Shown: piece after piece, positions 26,244-36,599 of the stretch
Numbering within the stretch: the stretch's first letter is position 1
How the letters are laid out: every line of letters begins with the position of its first letter
NCBI RefSeq assembly: GCF_947502445.1
Contig: NZ_CANMZW010000005.1
Coordinates: forward strand, 124,001 to 188,000
Direction of reading: 5' to 3'
DNA: 64,000 nucleotides
DNA from: an uncultured Brevibacillus sp.
GTDB taxonomy: Bacteria > Bacillota > Bacilli > Brevibacillales > Brevibacillaceae
The notes under the pieces: model-generated
The model's database searches: none
What the model was told of the DNA's origin: nothing
What the model saw: the letters and a program-made list of their open reading frames with translations, nothing else
Position numbers and translations under genes: made by a program

Positions 26244-26879
26244 TTAGTCTTTTTTCTTTAGGAGCATTGCCGCTTCCTGATCTCTTCGCCGGGTTTCACC
26301 TGTTTTCGTCCAGTGCAGAAACCGATCGTCCAAGAGCTCTGACAGAATGGCTCGCTTGTCTTTCTCGGGTAGATCAAGTGCACGTACTTGTCGTCTCATC
26401 TCTCCTAGAAACAGGGTGTACGCTTCGTATTCGGGGCCAATCCATTGCTCGAGCTGGCGGCGCAGCTTTTTGGCCAGACCGGGATTGCGGCCGCCGGTAG
26501 AAATGGCGATTTGCAGCTCTCCGCGTTCTACGAGAGAGGGGACGGTGAAGGTGCACAGCTCGGGTCGATCTACGATGTTGATCCACTGGTATGGCAGGCA
26601 GGCGTCGTGAACGGCGAGATTGACTGCCGAATCATTTGTCGCTGCGATGACAATGACCGCATCCTGTACGTCCGCTGGTTCAAAAGGACGGAGATGAACT
26701 ACCATTTTCCCGCTTTGCCCCCACGCTGCTATCGTATCCGTAACAGTGGGACTGACTACGATCACGTCATCTGCTCCAGCTGCCAGGAGACTGGCGATTT
26801 TGCGCTCGGCAATCTGACCACCGCCGACAACCAGACAACGCTTTTGGCGCAGCTGAGCCATCATTGGATAGTATGGCAT
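26244..26879 (-). CDS. sirC: Precorrin-2 dehydrogenase (SirC-like; possibly also chelatase)
   Basis: Oxidises precorrin-2 to sirohydrochlorin with NAD+, the entry to the cobalt-early corrin route and to siroheme. The 211-residue product matches the N-terminal half of CysG/Met8: CLVVGGGQIAERKIASLLAAGA (Rossmann glycine motif, residues about 15-36), AATNDSAVN, and FTVPSLVERGELQIAISTGGRNPGLAKKLR in pieces. It lacks the methyltransferase part, supplied by the separate gene upstream. Last gene of the cobalamin operon, 42 bases after sumT. Whether it also inserts metal, as in Met8, cannot be told. Confidence 0.88.
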   Translation of the reverse strand: MPYYPMMAQLRQKRCLVVGGGQIAERKIASLLAAGADDVIVVSPTVTDTIAAWGQSGKMVVHLRPFEPADVQDAVIVIAATNDSAVNLAVHDACLPYQWINIVDRPELCTFTVPSLVERGELQIAISTGGRNPGLAKKLRRQLEQWIGPEYEAYTLFLGEMRRQVRALDLPEKDKRAILSELLDDRFLHWTKTGETRRRDQEAAMLLKKKD

Positions 26880-26921
26880 CTAGGGTCCCTCCTGTTCGGA
26901 TATGCTTGCCGATTCATTCAT

Positions 26922-27710
26922 TTAACTATGCGTGATTGATTCTTCACCAAGAGCCTTTTCAAACCAGTTTATTTTCTCCCGCATTTTCACGACATCACCA
27001 ACCAAAATAATCGCCGGGTTGGAAATGCGCGGATTTTCTGCGACGCGCTCCTCAATATTTGAAAGCGTTCCTGTAACAGTCACCTGGTTCGGTAGCGTAC
27101 CCCATGCGATGACGGCCACAGGCGTCTGCGGGTCACGGCCGTGCAGCATAAGCTGGGTGCGAATGAGCGGAAGATTGGCTACGCCCATGTAAAATGCAAC
27201 TGTATCGATTCCACCCGCAAGCGCGCGCCACTTATCAACTGCTAGCTCGGGTTTATCCTCACGCAAATGTCCCGTAACGACTGCAAAGGATGAGCCATGA
27301 TCGCGGTGCGTCACCGGAATCCCAGCATAGGCAGAAGCCGCAATGCCTGCTGTTACACCTGGCACAATCTCAAAGGAGATGCCTCGCTCTGCCAGATGCT
27401 CTGCCTCTTCCCCTGCGCGTCCAAATACGCACGGATCGCCGCCTTTTAACCGTACGACGATGTTTCCTTCCCGTGCTTTTTCGGCCAAAAGCTCATTGAT
27501 GGATTCCTGTCTCATCGTATGATGATCAGGCAGCTTGCCGCAGTAGATGCGCTCAGCCGTTTTGGGAGCGTACTCCAGCAATGCCGGGTTCGCGAGCCGA
27601 TCATAAACGACGACGTCAGCCTGCTGCAAGCACTCCATTCCTTTTACCGTAATCAGCTTGGGATCTCCAGGGCCTGCACCAACGAGATATACTTTACCCA
27701 CTTCTCTCAT
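26922..27710 (-). CDS. cobA: Uroporphyrinogen-III C-methyltransferase
   Basis: Adds methyl groups at C2 and C7 of uroporphyrinogen III to give precorrin-2, using S-adenosylmethionine. The 262-residue product carries VYLVGAGPGDPKLITVKG at the N-terminus, VRLKGGDPCVFGRAGEEAE and EIVPGVTAGIAASAYAGIPVTHR, the three SumT signature blocks, and normal length for the single-domain enzyme. ATG overlaps the cobT stop by four bases. Also named sumT. The product feeds both corrin and siroheme synthesis. Confidence 0.95.
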   Translation of the reverse strand: MREVGKVYLVGAGPGDPKLITVKGMECLQQADVVVYDRLANPALLEYAPKTAERIYCGKLPDHHTMRQESINELLAEKAREGNIVVRLKGGDPCVFGRAGEEAEHLAERGISFEIVPGVTAGIAASAYAGIPVTHRDHGSSFAVVTGHLREDKPELAVDKWRALAGGIDTVAFYMGVANLPLIRTQLMLHGRDPQTPVAVIAWGTLPNQVTVTGTLSNIEERVAENPRISNPAIILVGDVVKMREKINWFEKALGEESITHS

Positions 27711-28759
27711 CGGTCACTTACTCCTGCGGATGCAAATGTCGCCATTTCTTTGAGCATGCGAGTAGCTGCCTCGACAATCGGGAAAGCGACTGCCGCTCCG
27801 CTTCCCTCACCCAAGCGCAGATGCAGATCAAGCAGCGGCTCTTTACCAAGTGCCTCCAGTACAAAGGCATGACCTGGCTCCTGTGAGCGATGTCCTGCGA
27901 TCAAGTAATCGGAGACGCCTGCATCGATTTTCACAGCCAAAAGTGCCGCTACCGTCGCAATAAATCCGTCCAGCAAGACAGGAACACGTCTGGAGGCTGC
28001 ACCCAGAATAGCACCTGCCATCGCTCCGATTTCCAGCCCTCCGACCTTGGCTAAAACATCTAGCGGATTTTCAGCATCAGGCTTGTGCAGAGCAAGTGCT
28101 TCTCTGACAACCGCCTTTTTACGTTGCCAGCCAGCGTCGTCGAGTCCAGTCCCACGTCCGACAATCTCCTGTGGGTCTGCACTCGTCAGAGCTGCCAAAA
28201 CGGCGCTGGAGGCGGTTGTGTTACCGATTCCTACCTCACCGACAATCAACACCTTGGCTCCTTCACTAATAATAGCTTCAGCCATGTCGATCCCGACTGC
28301 AAGAGAGCGCTCGGCTTCTTCTGCTGACATCGCGGCTTCCCGTAAAATATTGCCGGAGGCTGCACGAATTCGTTTACTGTATACACCTTGCGCCTCTACA
28401 GGAGCAAGCACTCCTACGTCCACGATTTTTTGGAGTGCACCAATTTGGCGGGCGAAAACGTTGATGCCGGCACCGCCATGAGCCATGTTCAGGACCATTT
28501 GCGCTGTGACCTCTTGAGGATAGGCAGATACGCCCTCCACCGCAACACCGTGGTCAGCAGCAAAGACAAGAACTCCAGGTGGCGTCACTATAGGAAATGC
28601 CTCCCCCGTCATCCCAGCCAGCTCGATTGCCAGCTCCTCCAGGCGTCCTAAGCTGCCAAGCGGCTTGGTCAATTGGTTTACATGCTGTCTTGCCTGCTCT
28701 CTGGCCTCGTGGTCCACTGGTTCTATCGTTCTGTGTTGTTTTTCCAAGCTAGCCATCAT
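27707..28759 (-). CDS. cobT: Nicotinate-nucleotide--dimethylbenzimidazole phosphoribosyltransferase
   Basis: Makes alpha-ribazole phosphate from nicotinate mononucleotide and the lower-ligand base. The 350-residue product has LTKPLGSLGRLEELAIELAG, VFAADHGV, GGAGINVFARQ, VGEVGIGNTTASSA and the C-terminal LRLGEGSGAAVAFPIVEAA, including the catalytic Glu of the last block. Length is typical. Overlaps its neighbours by four bases on both sides. No bluB for dimethylbenzimidazole synthesis is in the window. Confidence 0.95.
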   Translation of the reverse strand: MMASLEKQHRTIEPVDHEAREQARQHVNQLTKPLGSLGRLEELAIELAGMTGEAFPIVTPPGVLVFAADHGVAVEGVSAYPQEVTAQMVLNMAHGGAGINVFARQIGALQKIVDVGVLAPVEAQGVYSKRIRAASGNILREAAMSAEEAERSLAVGIDMAEAIISEGAKVLIVGEVGIGNTTASSAVLAALTSADPQEIVGRGTGLDDAGWQRKKAVVREALALHKPDAENPLDVLAKVGGLEIGAMAGAILGAASRRVPVLLDGFIATVAALLAVKIDAGVSDYLIAGHRSQEPGHAFVLEALGKEPLLDLHLRLGEGSGAAVAFPIVEAATRMLKEMATFASAGVSDR

Positions 28760-30273
28760 AAACGCACCTCTTTTTCCTGATAAGCCCTCATCTGCTCTTC
28801 GATAACATCCAATCGCACGTGGCTCCGAACGGTATCAGCCAAAAGGTCATAGCCTTGCTCCCGAAGGGCAATGAACGATGGCCGATCTTCAAGTGGCGAT
28901 AGTCCCTTTTTTTCCCTGATTGTATTCAGCAAAAGTGTCCGGAGCCGATCATTATGAAACAAGCCGTGGAAGTAGGTTCCGATCAGTTGACGCTCTTCCT
29001 GACAGTACCCTTCTATCCGCTCCCCCATTTGGATAAACGGAGCATCATTTGTTTCGTAGATGGACTGTCCCATGTGAATCTCGTAGCCCTCGACCGTTAT
29101 GTTCTCTCCTGCAAAAACGGCTTCCCCCCGGGACAAGACGGTTGTTTTCTTTTTTTCCATCGTCGTGATCATCGGGATCAATCCCAGACCTTCGAGCTGC
29201 TTTAGCGGAGACTCTACGCCATCTGGATCGTGGATAGACTTACCCAGCATCTGATACCCGCCGCACAAGCCGACAACATAGCTTCTGCCGCTTTGATGGA
29301 GCTTCTGGACCTTCGCTGCAAGTCCGGTATCGCGTAAAAATTGCAGGTCCTCCAGCGTATTTTTACTTCCTGGCAGTACGATCAGATCAGGCTCCCCGAG
29401 CTCCTCGACTCTCGTAACGAAGCGCATCCGACAATCTGGCTCCACAAAAAACGGGTCGACATCCGTAAAGTTGGAAATGCGCGGGTAGCGCAGCACCGCG
29501 ATATCAATCTCTCGCGGTGTCTCTCGCTGTCCATGATATTTGTGCAAAATTAGCGAATCCTCCGCGTCGATCCACAAATTGGGAATGAACGGTACCACAC
29601 CGAGCACTGGCTTGCCTGTATACTCCTCGAACCAGTCCAGACCTGGCTGCAAAAGTGTCACATCTCCACGGAAACGGTTGATGATCACTCCGATGACGCG
29701 ATCACGATCCGCTGGCTCCAGCAGTTGCAATGTTCCGACGAGACTGGCAAAAACTCCACCGCGCTCAATGTCCGCTACCAAAATGACAGGGGCATTGGTC
29801 AACCGGGCGACGCGCATGTTCACCAGCTCACGATCATTCAGATTGATTTCAGCCGGACTACCAGCTCCCTCAATTACGATCCGCTCGTAGGAGGCTGACA
29901 GTCTTTGATAAGCTTCCTCGATAATGCGAAGTCCCTCGTCAAAAAATTCCTGGCGATAGGCAAATGCCTTCATATTTCTGTAAGGCTCGCCGTTCACCAC
30001 AATTTGCGATTCAGAGTCGCGGGTCGGCTTGATCAAAATCGGATTCATGTCCGTCGAGGCAAGAATCCCCGCTGCTTCAGCCTGAACCCCCTGTGCTCGA
30101 CCAATTTCTTTTCCGTCCAAGGTCACATATGAGTTCAAGGCCATGTTTTGCGATTTGAATGGAGCCGTCTTATAGCCATCCTGGGCAAAAATGCGGCACA
30201 GCGCTGTCGCGATCGCACTTTTTCCTGCATCCGAGCTCGTGCCCTGGATCATTAGCGGGAGGCTTTTATGCAC
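28756..30273 (-). CDS. cbiP: Cobyric acid synthase
   Basis: ATP- and glutamine-dependent amidation of four carboxylates (b, d, e, g) of adenosylcobyrinate a,c-diamide. The 505-residue product has a variant P-loop GTSSDAGKSAIATAL (residues about 11-25), an internal VLPGSKNT, and a C-terminal class I glutamine amidotransferase domain with the nucleophile in GLCGGYQMLG and the His-containing GTYFHGLFHND. Also called cobQ. Overlaps cbiA upstream by 8 bases. Confidence 0.95.
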   Translation of the reverse strand: MHKSLPLMIQGTSSDAGKSAIATALCRIFAQDGYKTAPFKSQNMALNSYVTLDGKEIGRAQGVQAEAAGILASTDMNPILIKPTRDSESQIVVNGEPYRNMKAFAYRQEFFDEGLRIIEEAYQRLSASYERIVIEGAGSPAEINLNDRELVNMRVARLTNAPVILVADIERGGVFASLVGTLQLLEPADRDRVIGVIINRFRGDVTLLQPGLDWFEEYTGKPVLGVVPFIPNLWIDAEDSLILHKYHGQRETPREIDIAVLRYPRISNFTDVDPFFVEPDCRMRFVTRVEELGEPDLIVLPGSKNTLEDLQFLRDTGLAAKVQKLHQSGRSYVVGLCGGYQMLGKSIHDPDGVESPLKQLEGLGLIPMITTMEKKKTTVLSRGEAVFAGENITVEGYEIHMGQSIYETNDAPFIQMGERIEGYCQEERQLIGTYFHGLFHNDRLRTLLLNTIREKKGLSPLEDRPSFIALREQGYDLLADTVRSHVRLDVIEEQMRAYQEKEVRL

Positions 30274-31642
30274 GCGCCCCCACCTCCACGCAGCGGTTCA
30301 GCCACCTTTTTACCAGCTCTGGATTCGAACCGAAATGCAGATGTGTGTAGCCTGCGACCAAATTGCCCTCGGCGTACCCTTCCGGCTTGGTTCCACGCAG
30401 TCCTTTCGTCTCATAGGCGTGGGGCAGCTCTGCCTCTGCCCTATAGGTGGAGTAGTGGAATTCATGGCCTTTTGCCTGTTCCTCTGTACCGATCAGGAAG
30501 TTGCCTTCTTTCCCGCGCACCTCACGATAGCCAAGTGCTGCCAGCTTCTTTTGCATCGTGACTTGTCCTGGAATCAGGCCTACCATCGGATAACGCTCTC
30601 CATCAGTCGTCACAATCGCTTCTGTCAGGAACATGTACCCGCCACACTCAGCAAGCGTAGGCAGACCTTTCTTGATCGCTTCACGTACCGAACGCAGCAC
30701 ATCGTCGCTTTGCGACAGCTGGGCAGCGAACTCCTCAGGAAATCCGCCTCCGATGTACAGCCCGTCCGCATGAGCAGGCACACCTTCGCCAGCAAGCGGC
30801 GAGAAAAAGGCAAGCTTGGCACCGTAAGCCTCCAGTAGCTCCAGATTTTCCGGATAGTAAAAATGGAATGCAGGGTCTTTAGCTACCGCAATCGTTACGG
30901 CAGCAGTGGCTTCTTTTGGTGCAAACAGCTTCGGCTCGGCTTGCAGTGGCTTTGCTTTGGCAAGCTCCCAAATCAGCTCTACGTCTACGGACTCCGCAAT
31001 CAAATCAGCTAGTTTGTCAAAAAGCGGTGTCAGCTCGCCTCGCTCGACAGATGGAACCAGACCTAGATGGCGCTCGGGGATCTCGAGTTCATTTTCCCGC
31101 TTCAAATAGCCCACGACAGGGATACCGCACTCCTGCTCGATTGCTGCCTTGATGATTTTATAATGTCCGTCGCTGCCGAGCTTGTTTGCGATGACACCCA
31201 CGATGCTCGCTTGCGGATTAAGCAGCTGAAAGCCTTTGACAATGGCAGCTGCACTGCGCGCCATGCTTTGGCAATTGACTACGAGTATAACAGGAGATTC
31301 TGTCAAAATGCTGATTTCGGCTGTGCTGCCTTTGTCGCTGGTCGCTTCCTTGCCATCGTACATGCCCATGACACCCTCGATGATAGAAATGTCCGCTCCG
31401 TCACTGCCTCGAACGAATATTTCCCGTACGATGTCGTGAGAGAGCATAAAGCTGTCCAGATTGCGGGATGCTCTGCCCGTCACTGCCGTATGGTACGTAG
31501 GGTCAATATAGTCAGGACCGCATTTGAATCCTTGCACGGTATGGCCTTTTCGTTTCAAAGCAGCCATTAGCCCGATGGTGACAGTCGTTTTCCCTGCTCC
31601 ACTGCCTGTTCCGGCGATAACGATACGGCGGCTGTCTGTCAT
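30266..31642 (-). CDS. cbiA: Cobyrinate a,c-diamide synthase
   Basis: ATP-dependent amidation of the a and c carboxylates of cob(II)yrinate with glutamine. The 458-residue product has GTGSGAGKTTVTIGLMAAL (P-loop, residues about 11-29), FKCGPDYIDPTYH, and a glutamine amidotransferase domain with LAECGGYMFL as nucleophile block; TPEGYAEGNLVAGYTHLHFGSNP near the C-terminus carries the His. Size fits the anaerobic-pathway CbiA. Four-base overlaps with cbiG and 8 with cbiP. Confidence 0.95.
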   Translation of the reverse strand: MTDSRRIVIAGTGSGAGKTTVTIGLMAALKRKGHTVQGFKCGPDYIDPTYHTAVTGRASRNLDSFMLSHDIVREIFVRGSDGADISIIEGVMGMYDGKEATSDKGSTAEISILTESPVILVVNCQSMARSAAAIVKGFQLLNPQASIVGVIANKLGSDGHYKIIKAAIEQECGIPVVGYLKRENELEIPERHLGLVPSVERGELTPLFDKLADLIAESVDVELIWELAKAKPLQAEPKLFAPKEATAAVTIAVAKDPAFHFYYPENLELLEAYGAKLAFFSPLAGEGVPAHADGLYIGGGFPEEFAAQLSQSDDVLRSVREAIKKGLPTLAECGGYMFLTEAIVTTDGERYPMVGLIPGQVTMQKKLAALGYREVRGKEGNFLIGTEEQAKGHEFHYSTYRAEAELPHAYETKGLRGTKPEGYAEGNLVAGYTHLHFGSNPELVKRWLNRCVEVGARA

Positions 31643-32781
31643 GAGCGTCCCTCCTCGTGATAAGGCATCAATCCTACAGAAATCGTGGCATTGCCCGATT
31701 TTTTCTTGGTCAGAACCAGCTCGCTTACTCCTGCATACAGCTTGGCTGCCGGCTCACTGACCCCGTACGCACCCGTAAATTTAAAGACAGTATCCGACGG
31801 GTCGCTGATTTCCACCTGATTCAGCTGCTCAGGAGAATAGTACACAAACGGCCAGCCATATTTTTCACAAACGGCAATCAGGCCCTCTTCGTCTTTTTTC
31901 AGCTCGATCGTTGCCAGTGCCTTGACGCTTTTAATCGAGAATTGCAGCTCATCCAATGTTTCCTTGATAACCGCCTCGATCTCGTCTGCCGAGGTGCCGC
32001 GATTGCAGCCCATGCCGAGCACGATGACCTTTGGGCGATACAGGACACCGTTGTCCAAAATCGTCTGTTCCTCAGCAGTGAGCAAGCGGTGCGAAACGAC
32101 GAGTGCTGCATGTGGCGAAGCGGCCTGGGCTACCGCAATAGAAGGGTACTCCTTGATCGATGGCGGCATCGGTGCATCATGCATCCACCAATCACGTTCA
32201 CCTGATTCGTTCACGACGGCTACTTGCTCTTCATTTACAACGGAAGCACTCACAGGAGTCAGCTTTTCATCGGAATCCCATTCCCAGCCAAAGCGGCGTC
32301 CGAACAGATCGACAGGGATTGTTTTTTGCACATCGGATGCAGTCGTAATGATTGCACGTGCCCCCATGATAGCTGCCACCTCATGTGTCAGCTCGTTTGC
32401 TCCACCCAAATGACCGGACAGTACGCTGATTACATTTTCTCCCCGGTCATCGATGACGACGACGCCCGGATCTTTCTTTTTATCCTCGAGCAACGGAGCG
32501 ATCATGCGCACAACCGCTCCGAGGGAAATGATAATAATGAGCCCCTTGTAAGCTGGCCAAAGCGCAGGAAACAGCATCCGCACACTGTTGTAAAAAAGCT
32601 GAATGCCACGCGCTTCCTCATCGCCGCGAGCAAACTTGCTCATGTAGTACAGATCTGTTCCAGGAAATTTTTGATTCAGATCGCGAGCCATTTCTACGCC
32701 GTGCTTCGTAATCGCGACGATGGCGTAATCTCCCGTTTGCCGAATCGCAGGGATTTCGCCTTCTTTCAGCTCGATGATCAT
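31639..32781 (-). CDS. cbiG: Cobalt-precorrin-5A hydrolase
   Basis: Opens the delta-lactone of cobalt-precorrin-5A and releases the two-carbon fragment as acetaldehyde, a step specific to the anaerobic route. The 380-residue product has the CbiG N-terminal domain, the central IISLGAVVRMIAPLLEDKKKDPGVVVIDDRGENVISVLSGHLGGANELT in pieces (about 105-155), and the C-terminal VLGMGCNRGTSADEIEAVI block. Its presence, with no cobG, marks the cobalt-early pathway. Overlaps by four bases at each end. Confidence 0.94.
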   Translation of the reverse strand: MIIELKEGEIPAIRQTGDYAIVAITKHGVEMARDLNQKFPGTDLYYMSKFARGDEEARGIQLFYNSVRMLFPALWPAYKGLIIIISLGAVVRMIAPLLEDKKKDPGVVVIDDRGENVISVLSGHLGGANELTHEVAAIMGARAIITTASDVQKTIPVDLFGRRFGWEWDSDEKLTPVSASVVNEEQVAVVNESGERDWWMHDAPMPPSIKEYPSIAVAQAASPHAALVVSHRLLTAEEQTILDNGVLYRPKVIVLGMGCNRGTSADEIEAVIKETLDELQFSIKSVKALATIELKKDEEGLIAVCEKYGWPFVYYSPEQLNQVEISDPSDTVFKFTGAYGVSEPAAKLYAGVSELVLTKKKSGNATISVGLMPYHEEGRS

Positions 32782-33560
32782 ACCTCTTTCACACCTTTTC
32801 TGTAGCCATGTGTGAAGGTTTTGTCATACAGCTTGGAACGATACTGCTCGCTCTTTTCGTGAATATCCGGGTCGAGGGCCCAGCCTGCCAAAATCATCGC
32901 GTGCTTGCGGATGCCGTTTTTGCCCATATCCTCGTCCAAGTTTTTCAGGGTTGTACGAACGATCAATTGATCCGGCCAGCTCGCCCGTTGCACAACAGCT
33001 ACTGGCGTATCCTCGCTCCAGCCTGCTTCAACCAGCTCGCGCACAACCTTTTTGGTCAAGGTCGCACTGAGGTACAAAGCAAGTGTGCAATGATGCTCAG
33101 CGAGTGCACGCAGCTTTTCTCTTTCCGGTACGGGTGTGCGTCCTTCAGCACGAGTAAGGATCAGTGTCTGCGTCAGCTCTGGAATCGTCAGCTCGGCGCC
33201 GACCGCCGCTGCTGCTGCAAATACAGAGCTGACACCTGGAACGATCTCGACCTCGATGCCCTCTGCTTTGAGCAAGGCGATCTGCTCCATGATTGCGCCG
33301 TAAACAGACGGGTCACCGGTATGCAAGCGAACTACCGTCTTGCCTTTGCCGATTCGATCTACCATCAGCTCTACCATTTCTTCCAATGCCATGCCGGAGC
33401 TGTGCAGCACCTCCGCATCAGGATTGCAGAGCGCCACCAGGTCTTCGTTTACGAGTGAATCGGTATACAAAATTACATCAGCCTTTTGCAAAAGCTTCAG
33501 GCCTTTTACGGTAATCAAATCCGGGTCGCCAGGACCCGCTCCTACTATGTACAGTTTCAT
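32778..33560 (-). CDS. cbiF: Cobalt-precorrin-4 C11-methyltransferase
   Basis: S-adenosylmethionine-dependent methylation at C11. The 260-residue product begins with LYIVGAGPGDPDLITVKGLKLLQKADVILYTDSLV in pieces, followed by VRLHTGDPSVYGAIMEQ and EIVPGVSSVFAAAAAVGAELT, the CbiF/CobM version of the precorrin methyltransferase signature. Its start shares bases with the cbiL stop (TAATG). Confidence 0.94.
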   Translation of the reverse strand: MKLYIVGAGPGDPDLITVKGLKLLQKADVILYTDSLVNEDLVALCNPDAEVLHSSGMALEEMVELMVDRIGKGKTVVRLHTGDPSVYGAIMEQIALLKAEGIEVEIVPGVSSVFAAAAAVGAELTIPELTQTLILTRAEGRTPVPEREKLRALAEHHCTLALYLSATLTKKVVRELVEAGWSEDTPVAVVQRASWPDQLIVRTTLKNLDEDMGKNGIRKHAMILAGWALDPDIHEKSEQYRSKLYDKTFTHGYRKGVKEV

Positions 33561-34270
33561 TATTTTTTCACCACCATCAGTGTAAGATAGCTAAGCTCCG
33601 CGCGCTCCAGCTCCCGCATGTCCGTCCAAACCATTTCCTCGGCGGACGTAACCTTCGTCGCCACAGCCGCTTTTTCTGCCAGATCCATTTCTTTTAGCAA
33701 GCCGATGATCATCGGCAGAACCTTAGCTACCTTGAGGAAAACGACCGTATCGTGATTCTCAATCGCTTTGCGCATCGCTTCCTTGTCTTCTGTGGCCGGA
33801 ATGATTCCGATCTGTTCATCCCCATCCGCAAGAGGCAGATTGAAGCGAGATGCCGCTCCCAAGAACGAAGAAACACCTGGGACCGTCACAACAGGTACCT
33901 CTGGATGTTCTTCATGCATGACGCGCATCATGTGGATGAAGGTGCTGTAAAACATCGGGTCGCCCTCGGTTACAAACGCGACATCCTTACCCTCGGATAG
34001 ACGCTCCCACACGATCTCGACAGTCTTATTCCATTCGCGCTCCAAAATTTCTTTATCCCGCGTCATTGGGAATACCAATCCGAGCATTTCCTTGTCACCT
34101 GGCTGCACATACAGCTCCGCGATTTGGTGTGCGTAGCTTTTGCTGCCCATCCGTTTTTTCGGGTACGCGATAACAGGTGATTGCTGCAACAGGCGAAATG
34201 CCTTGACGGTAATTAATTCAGGATCGCCAGGACCTACTCCTAGTCCGTACAATGTTCCGATCTTGCTCAC
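33560..34270 (-). CDS. cbiL: Cobalt-factor-II/precorrin-2 C20-methyltransferase
   Basis: Methylates C20 of cobalt-sirohydrochlorin. The 236-residue product has [60 protein letters not shown] and [19 protein letters not shown], the CbiL/CobI pattern, at normal length. GTG start at 34270, overlapping the cbiET stop by four bases. Confidence 0.94.
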   Translation of the reverse strand: MSKIGTLYGLGVGPGDPELITVKAFRLLQQSPVIAYPKKRMGSKSYAHQIAELYVQPGDKEMLGLVFPMTRDKEILEREWNKTVEIVWERLSEGKDVAFVTEGDPMFYSTFIHMMRVMHEEHPEVPVVTVPGVSSFLGAASRFNLPLADGDEQIGIIPATEDKEAMRKAIENHDTVVFLKVAKVLPMIIGLLKEMDLAEKAAVATKVTSAEEMVWTDMRELERAELSYLTLMVVKK

Positions 34271-35496
34271 TTGTTGTCTCCTCCTTGTTCTTCCTCCTGC
34301 TTGGCCCAGGCGGTGATGATATAGATCGGGTTCAATGCCTCAAACCGCGTCAAAGACAAAATTGGCTTGCTGCGCGATAGCTGCGCCAGTGTCACTGATG
34401 TCTCGAAGCCTTCTGCAGCAAAGGCTTGTGTCGTTTCATACAACGTCTCGATCGTAGCTGCATTGACGACGATTCTTCCACCAGGGCGCAGACGCGTGCA
34501 GCAAATGTTCAACAGCTCGCGCAGCTCTCCGCCGCTGCCACCGATAAAGACGGCATCCGGGTCTGGGAATTCATCCAGCCCTTTCGGTGCGCGTGCATTG
34601 ATGACCGTCAAATCAGTCCGAAACTTTGCCATGTTCTGACGGCAGTTTTCCAGATCATCCGCGTTTTTCTCGACGCCGTATACTGCGCCTTCCCGTGCGA
34701 TACGTGCTGCTTCGATCGCGACCGAGCCTGTGCAGGTGCCGATGTCCCACACGATGCTTTTGGCGTGCAATTGCAGCTGAGCGATGCTCAGAATGCGCAC
34801 TTCTTTTTTCGTAATCAAGCCCTTGTCCGGCTTGCGTTGGGAAAATTCCTCGTCCGCAATTCCGAACGGCCATACAGGGCTTGGACGACGCTTTTTCAAG
34901 ATCACGACGTTTAGATCAGAAAATACACCGTCCGCCATTTCCTCAAGCGAATACCAGCCTGTTTTCTCATCTGCGCTCCCCAGATTTTCAGCTACGAACG
35001 CATCATACTCCGTCATCTGAAAAGAAAGCAGGTAACGGGCAATTGCAGACGGCGAGTTTTCCAGATCAGTCAACAGGGCCACTTTGTCTTTGCCGTCGAT
35101 GCGCTGTGCCAGACCTTTGATGCTGCGTCCATGTACGCTTGCGAGTGTAGCATCCTGCCATGCTTCGCCCATTTTGGCAAAAGCGAGCTGGATGGAGCTA
35201 AGGTGCGGATAGATCTCGACGTTCAGCTTCTTCGCCAAAAGGCTGCCGATCCCGTAAAAGAGAGGATCACCAGAAGCCAGGATGACCGTCTTGCGCGTCT
35301 CCGTACGCAGCTCCTCAACCATTGCGGTCAAGCCGCCCTTTAGCACACGCTTTTCACCAGTATGCTCCGGGAAAAAGGCGAGGTGCCGCTCTCCTCCGAC
35401 CAACAGTTCACACTCTTCTATCCATGTCCGGTACAACGGCAGCAGACTCGCTTGTCCGTCATCCCCGATCCCGATCACTTTCATTGTCTGTGTCAT
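34267..35496 (-). CDS. cbiET: CbiE-CbiT fusion: cobalt-precorrin C5- and C15-methyltransferase/decarboxylase
   Basis: A fused enzyme of 409 residues. The N-terminal half (about 1-205) is a CbiE-type precorrin methyltransferase for C5. The C-terminal half (about 220-409) is a Rossmann-type CbiT with [32 protein letters not shown] in pieces and [17 protein letters not shown], which methylates C15 and decarboxylates the C12 side chain. This is the equivalent of aerobic CobL. ATG at 35496 lies inside the end of cbiD (about 38 bases of overlap). Confidence 0.94.
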   Translation of the reverse strand: MTQTMKVIGIGDDGQASLLPLYRTWIEECELLVGGERHLAFFPEHTGEKRVLKGGLTAMVEELRTETRKTVILASGDPLFYGIGSLLAKKLNVEIYPHLSSIQLAFAKMGEAWQDATLASVHGRSIKGLAQRIDGKDKVALLTDLENSPSAIARYLLSFQMTEYDAFVAENLGSADEKTGWYSLEEMADGVFSDLNVVILKKRRPSPVWPFGIADEEFSQRKPDKGLITKKEVRILSIAQLQLHAKSIVWDIGTCTGSVAIEAARIAREGAVYGVEKNADDLENCRQNMAKFRTDLTVINARAPKGLDEFPDPDAVFIGGSGGELRELLNICCTRLRPGGRIVVNAATIETLYETTQAFAAEGFETSVTLAQLSRSKPILSLTRFEALNPIYIITAWAKQEEEQGGDNK

Positions 35497-36595
35497 CAAT
35501 CGTCACCCTTCCCAACAGGGACCCTTTCATTGTAATGATGATGGTTTCGACCGCGATGCCGCCGCCCACCTCTTTTAGCGCCGCACGACAGCAATTGGCG
35601 CACATGATCTCAAAAAAGGCTGGGGTATCTGCCATCAGATCGCCTACCTGAGAAGCTGTGTTGGCTCCCAAAATTTCATCGATTGTCCCCTGTGGCGCCC
35701 CCGCATCTCGCGCCATCTGGGCGAGGAATCCGAAGTCAACCGGTGCACTTTTGGAATGGACCATCATCACGCCCTGCGCCACCTTGGAGAATTTGCCCAT
35801 CATCCCGACCAGCGTGACCTTTTTCATCTGCTTTCGTTTGCATTGCGTAAGCGAAAAGCCGACAAAATCACCCATTTCCACAAAAGCTTCCTCAGTCAGC
35901 TCCGGGTAGGTCGCAATTCCGAACGATTCGCTCTTGCCGCCCGTCGAAAGCACGATATGGTCACAGCCTGCTTCCTTGGCGACGTTGATTGCCTGCGCCA
36001 CGCTCGCTTTGTAGGCAGAAGTGGAAAACGGCACCACGATTCCGCGCGTCCCCAAAATGGAGATGCCTCCGAGTATGCCGAGTCTTCCATTTAACGTTTT
36101 TTTGGCTATTTCCTCTCCAGCCGGTACAGAAATAACGATTTTGATTCCGCGTCCGATTTCATATTCATCGAGGACGGCTTGAGCGGTTTCCCGAATCATT
36201 TTGCGCGGGACAGGATTAATTGCCGCCTCTCCGATGGAAACGGGCAACCCTGGTTTGGTCACCCGTCCTACGCCAACCCCGCCATCGAGGATGATTCCAG
36301 GCTCATCCGTCCATTCCACCGTGCTCAAAATCAAAGCACCGTGCGTCGCATCCGGGTCGTCTCCACCATCCTTGATCGTACCCGTCGTAGCCTTTTCTGG
36401 TGTGAATTCACAGCTTTCCATCTGGAAAGTGACGTACTCGCCAATCGGCAAACGAATTGTAGCTTCACTTTGCTGCTCCTGTGTAATCAGCGCTATCAAA
36501 GCAGCCTTGGTCGTCGCCGTTGCACATGATCCTGTCGTATATCCATGGCGGAGGGGTTTTGCCTCTTTTTCGTCCGTTGCTGCTTTCGCCGCCAT
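35459..36595 (-). CDS. cbiD: Cobalt-precorrin-5B C1-methyltransferase
   Basis: Methylates C1 in the anaerobic route. The 378-residue product has the N-terminal [60 protein letters not shown] and the C-terminal [21 protein letters not shown], all CbiD hallmarks. The ATG at 36595 lies four bases after the cbiC stop and was preferred to an in-frame ATG at 36634 within cbiC. Its ribosome site is weak, consistent with translational coupling. Confidence 0.94.
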   Translation of the reverse strand: MAAKAATDEKEAKPLRHGYTTGSCATATTKAALIALITQEQQSEATIRLPIGEYVTFQMESCEFTPEKATTGTIKDGGDDPDATHGALILSTVEWTDEPGIILDGGVGVGRVTKPGLPVSIGEAAINPVPRKMIRETAQAVLDEYEIGRGIKIVISVPAGEEIAKKTLNGRLGILGGISILGTRGIVVPFSTSAYKASVAQAINVAKEAGCDHIVLSTGGKSESFGIATYPELTEEAFVEMGDFVGFSLTQCKRKQMKKVTLVGMMGKFSKVAQGVMMVHSKSAPVDFGFLAQMARDAGAPQGTIDEILGANTASQVGDLMADTPAFFEIMCANCCRAALKEVGGGIAVETIIITMKGSLLGRVTIDDTDNESDRDRG

Positions 36596-36599
36596 CTGC

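Noticed and set aside
30191..30838. A 215-residue plus-strand frame opposite cbiA/cbiP
   Set aside because: Antisense shadow of two certain genes, Cys- and His-rich without any domain pattern.
32808..33458. A 216-residue plus-strand frame opposite cbiF
   Set aside because: Antisense shadow of a certain methyltransferase gene.
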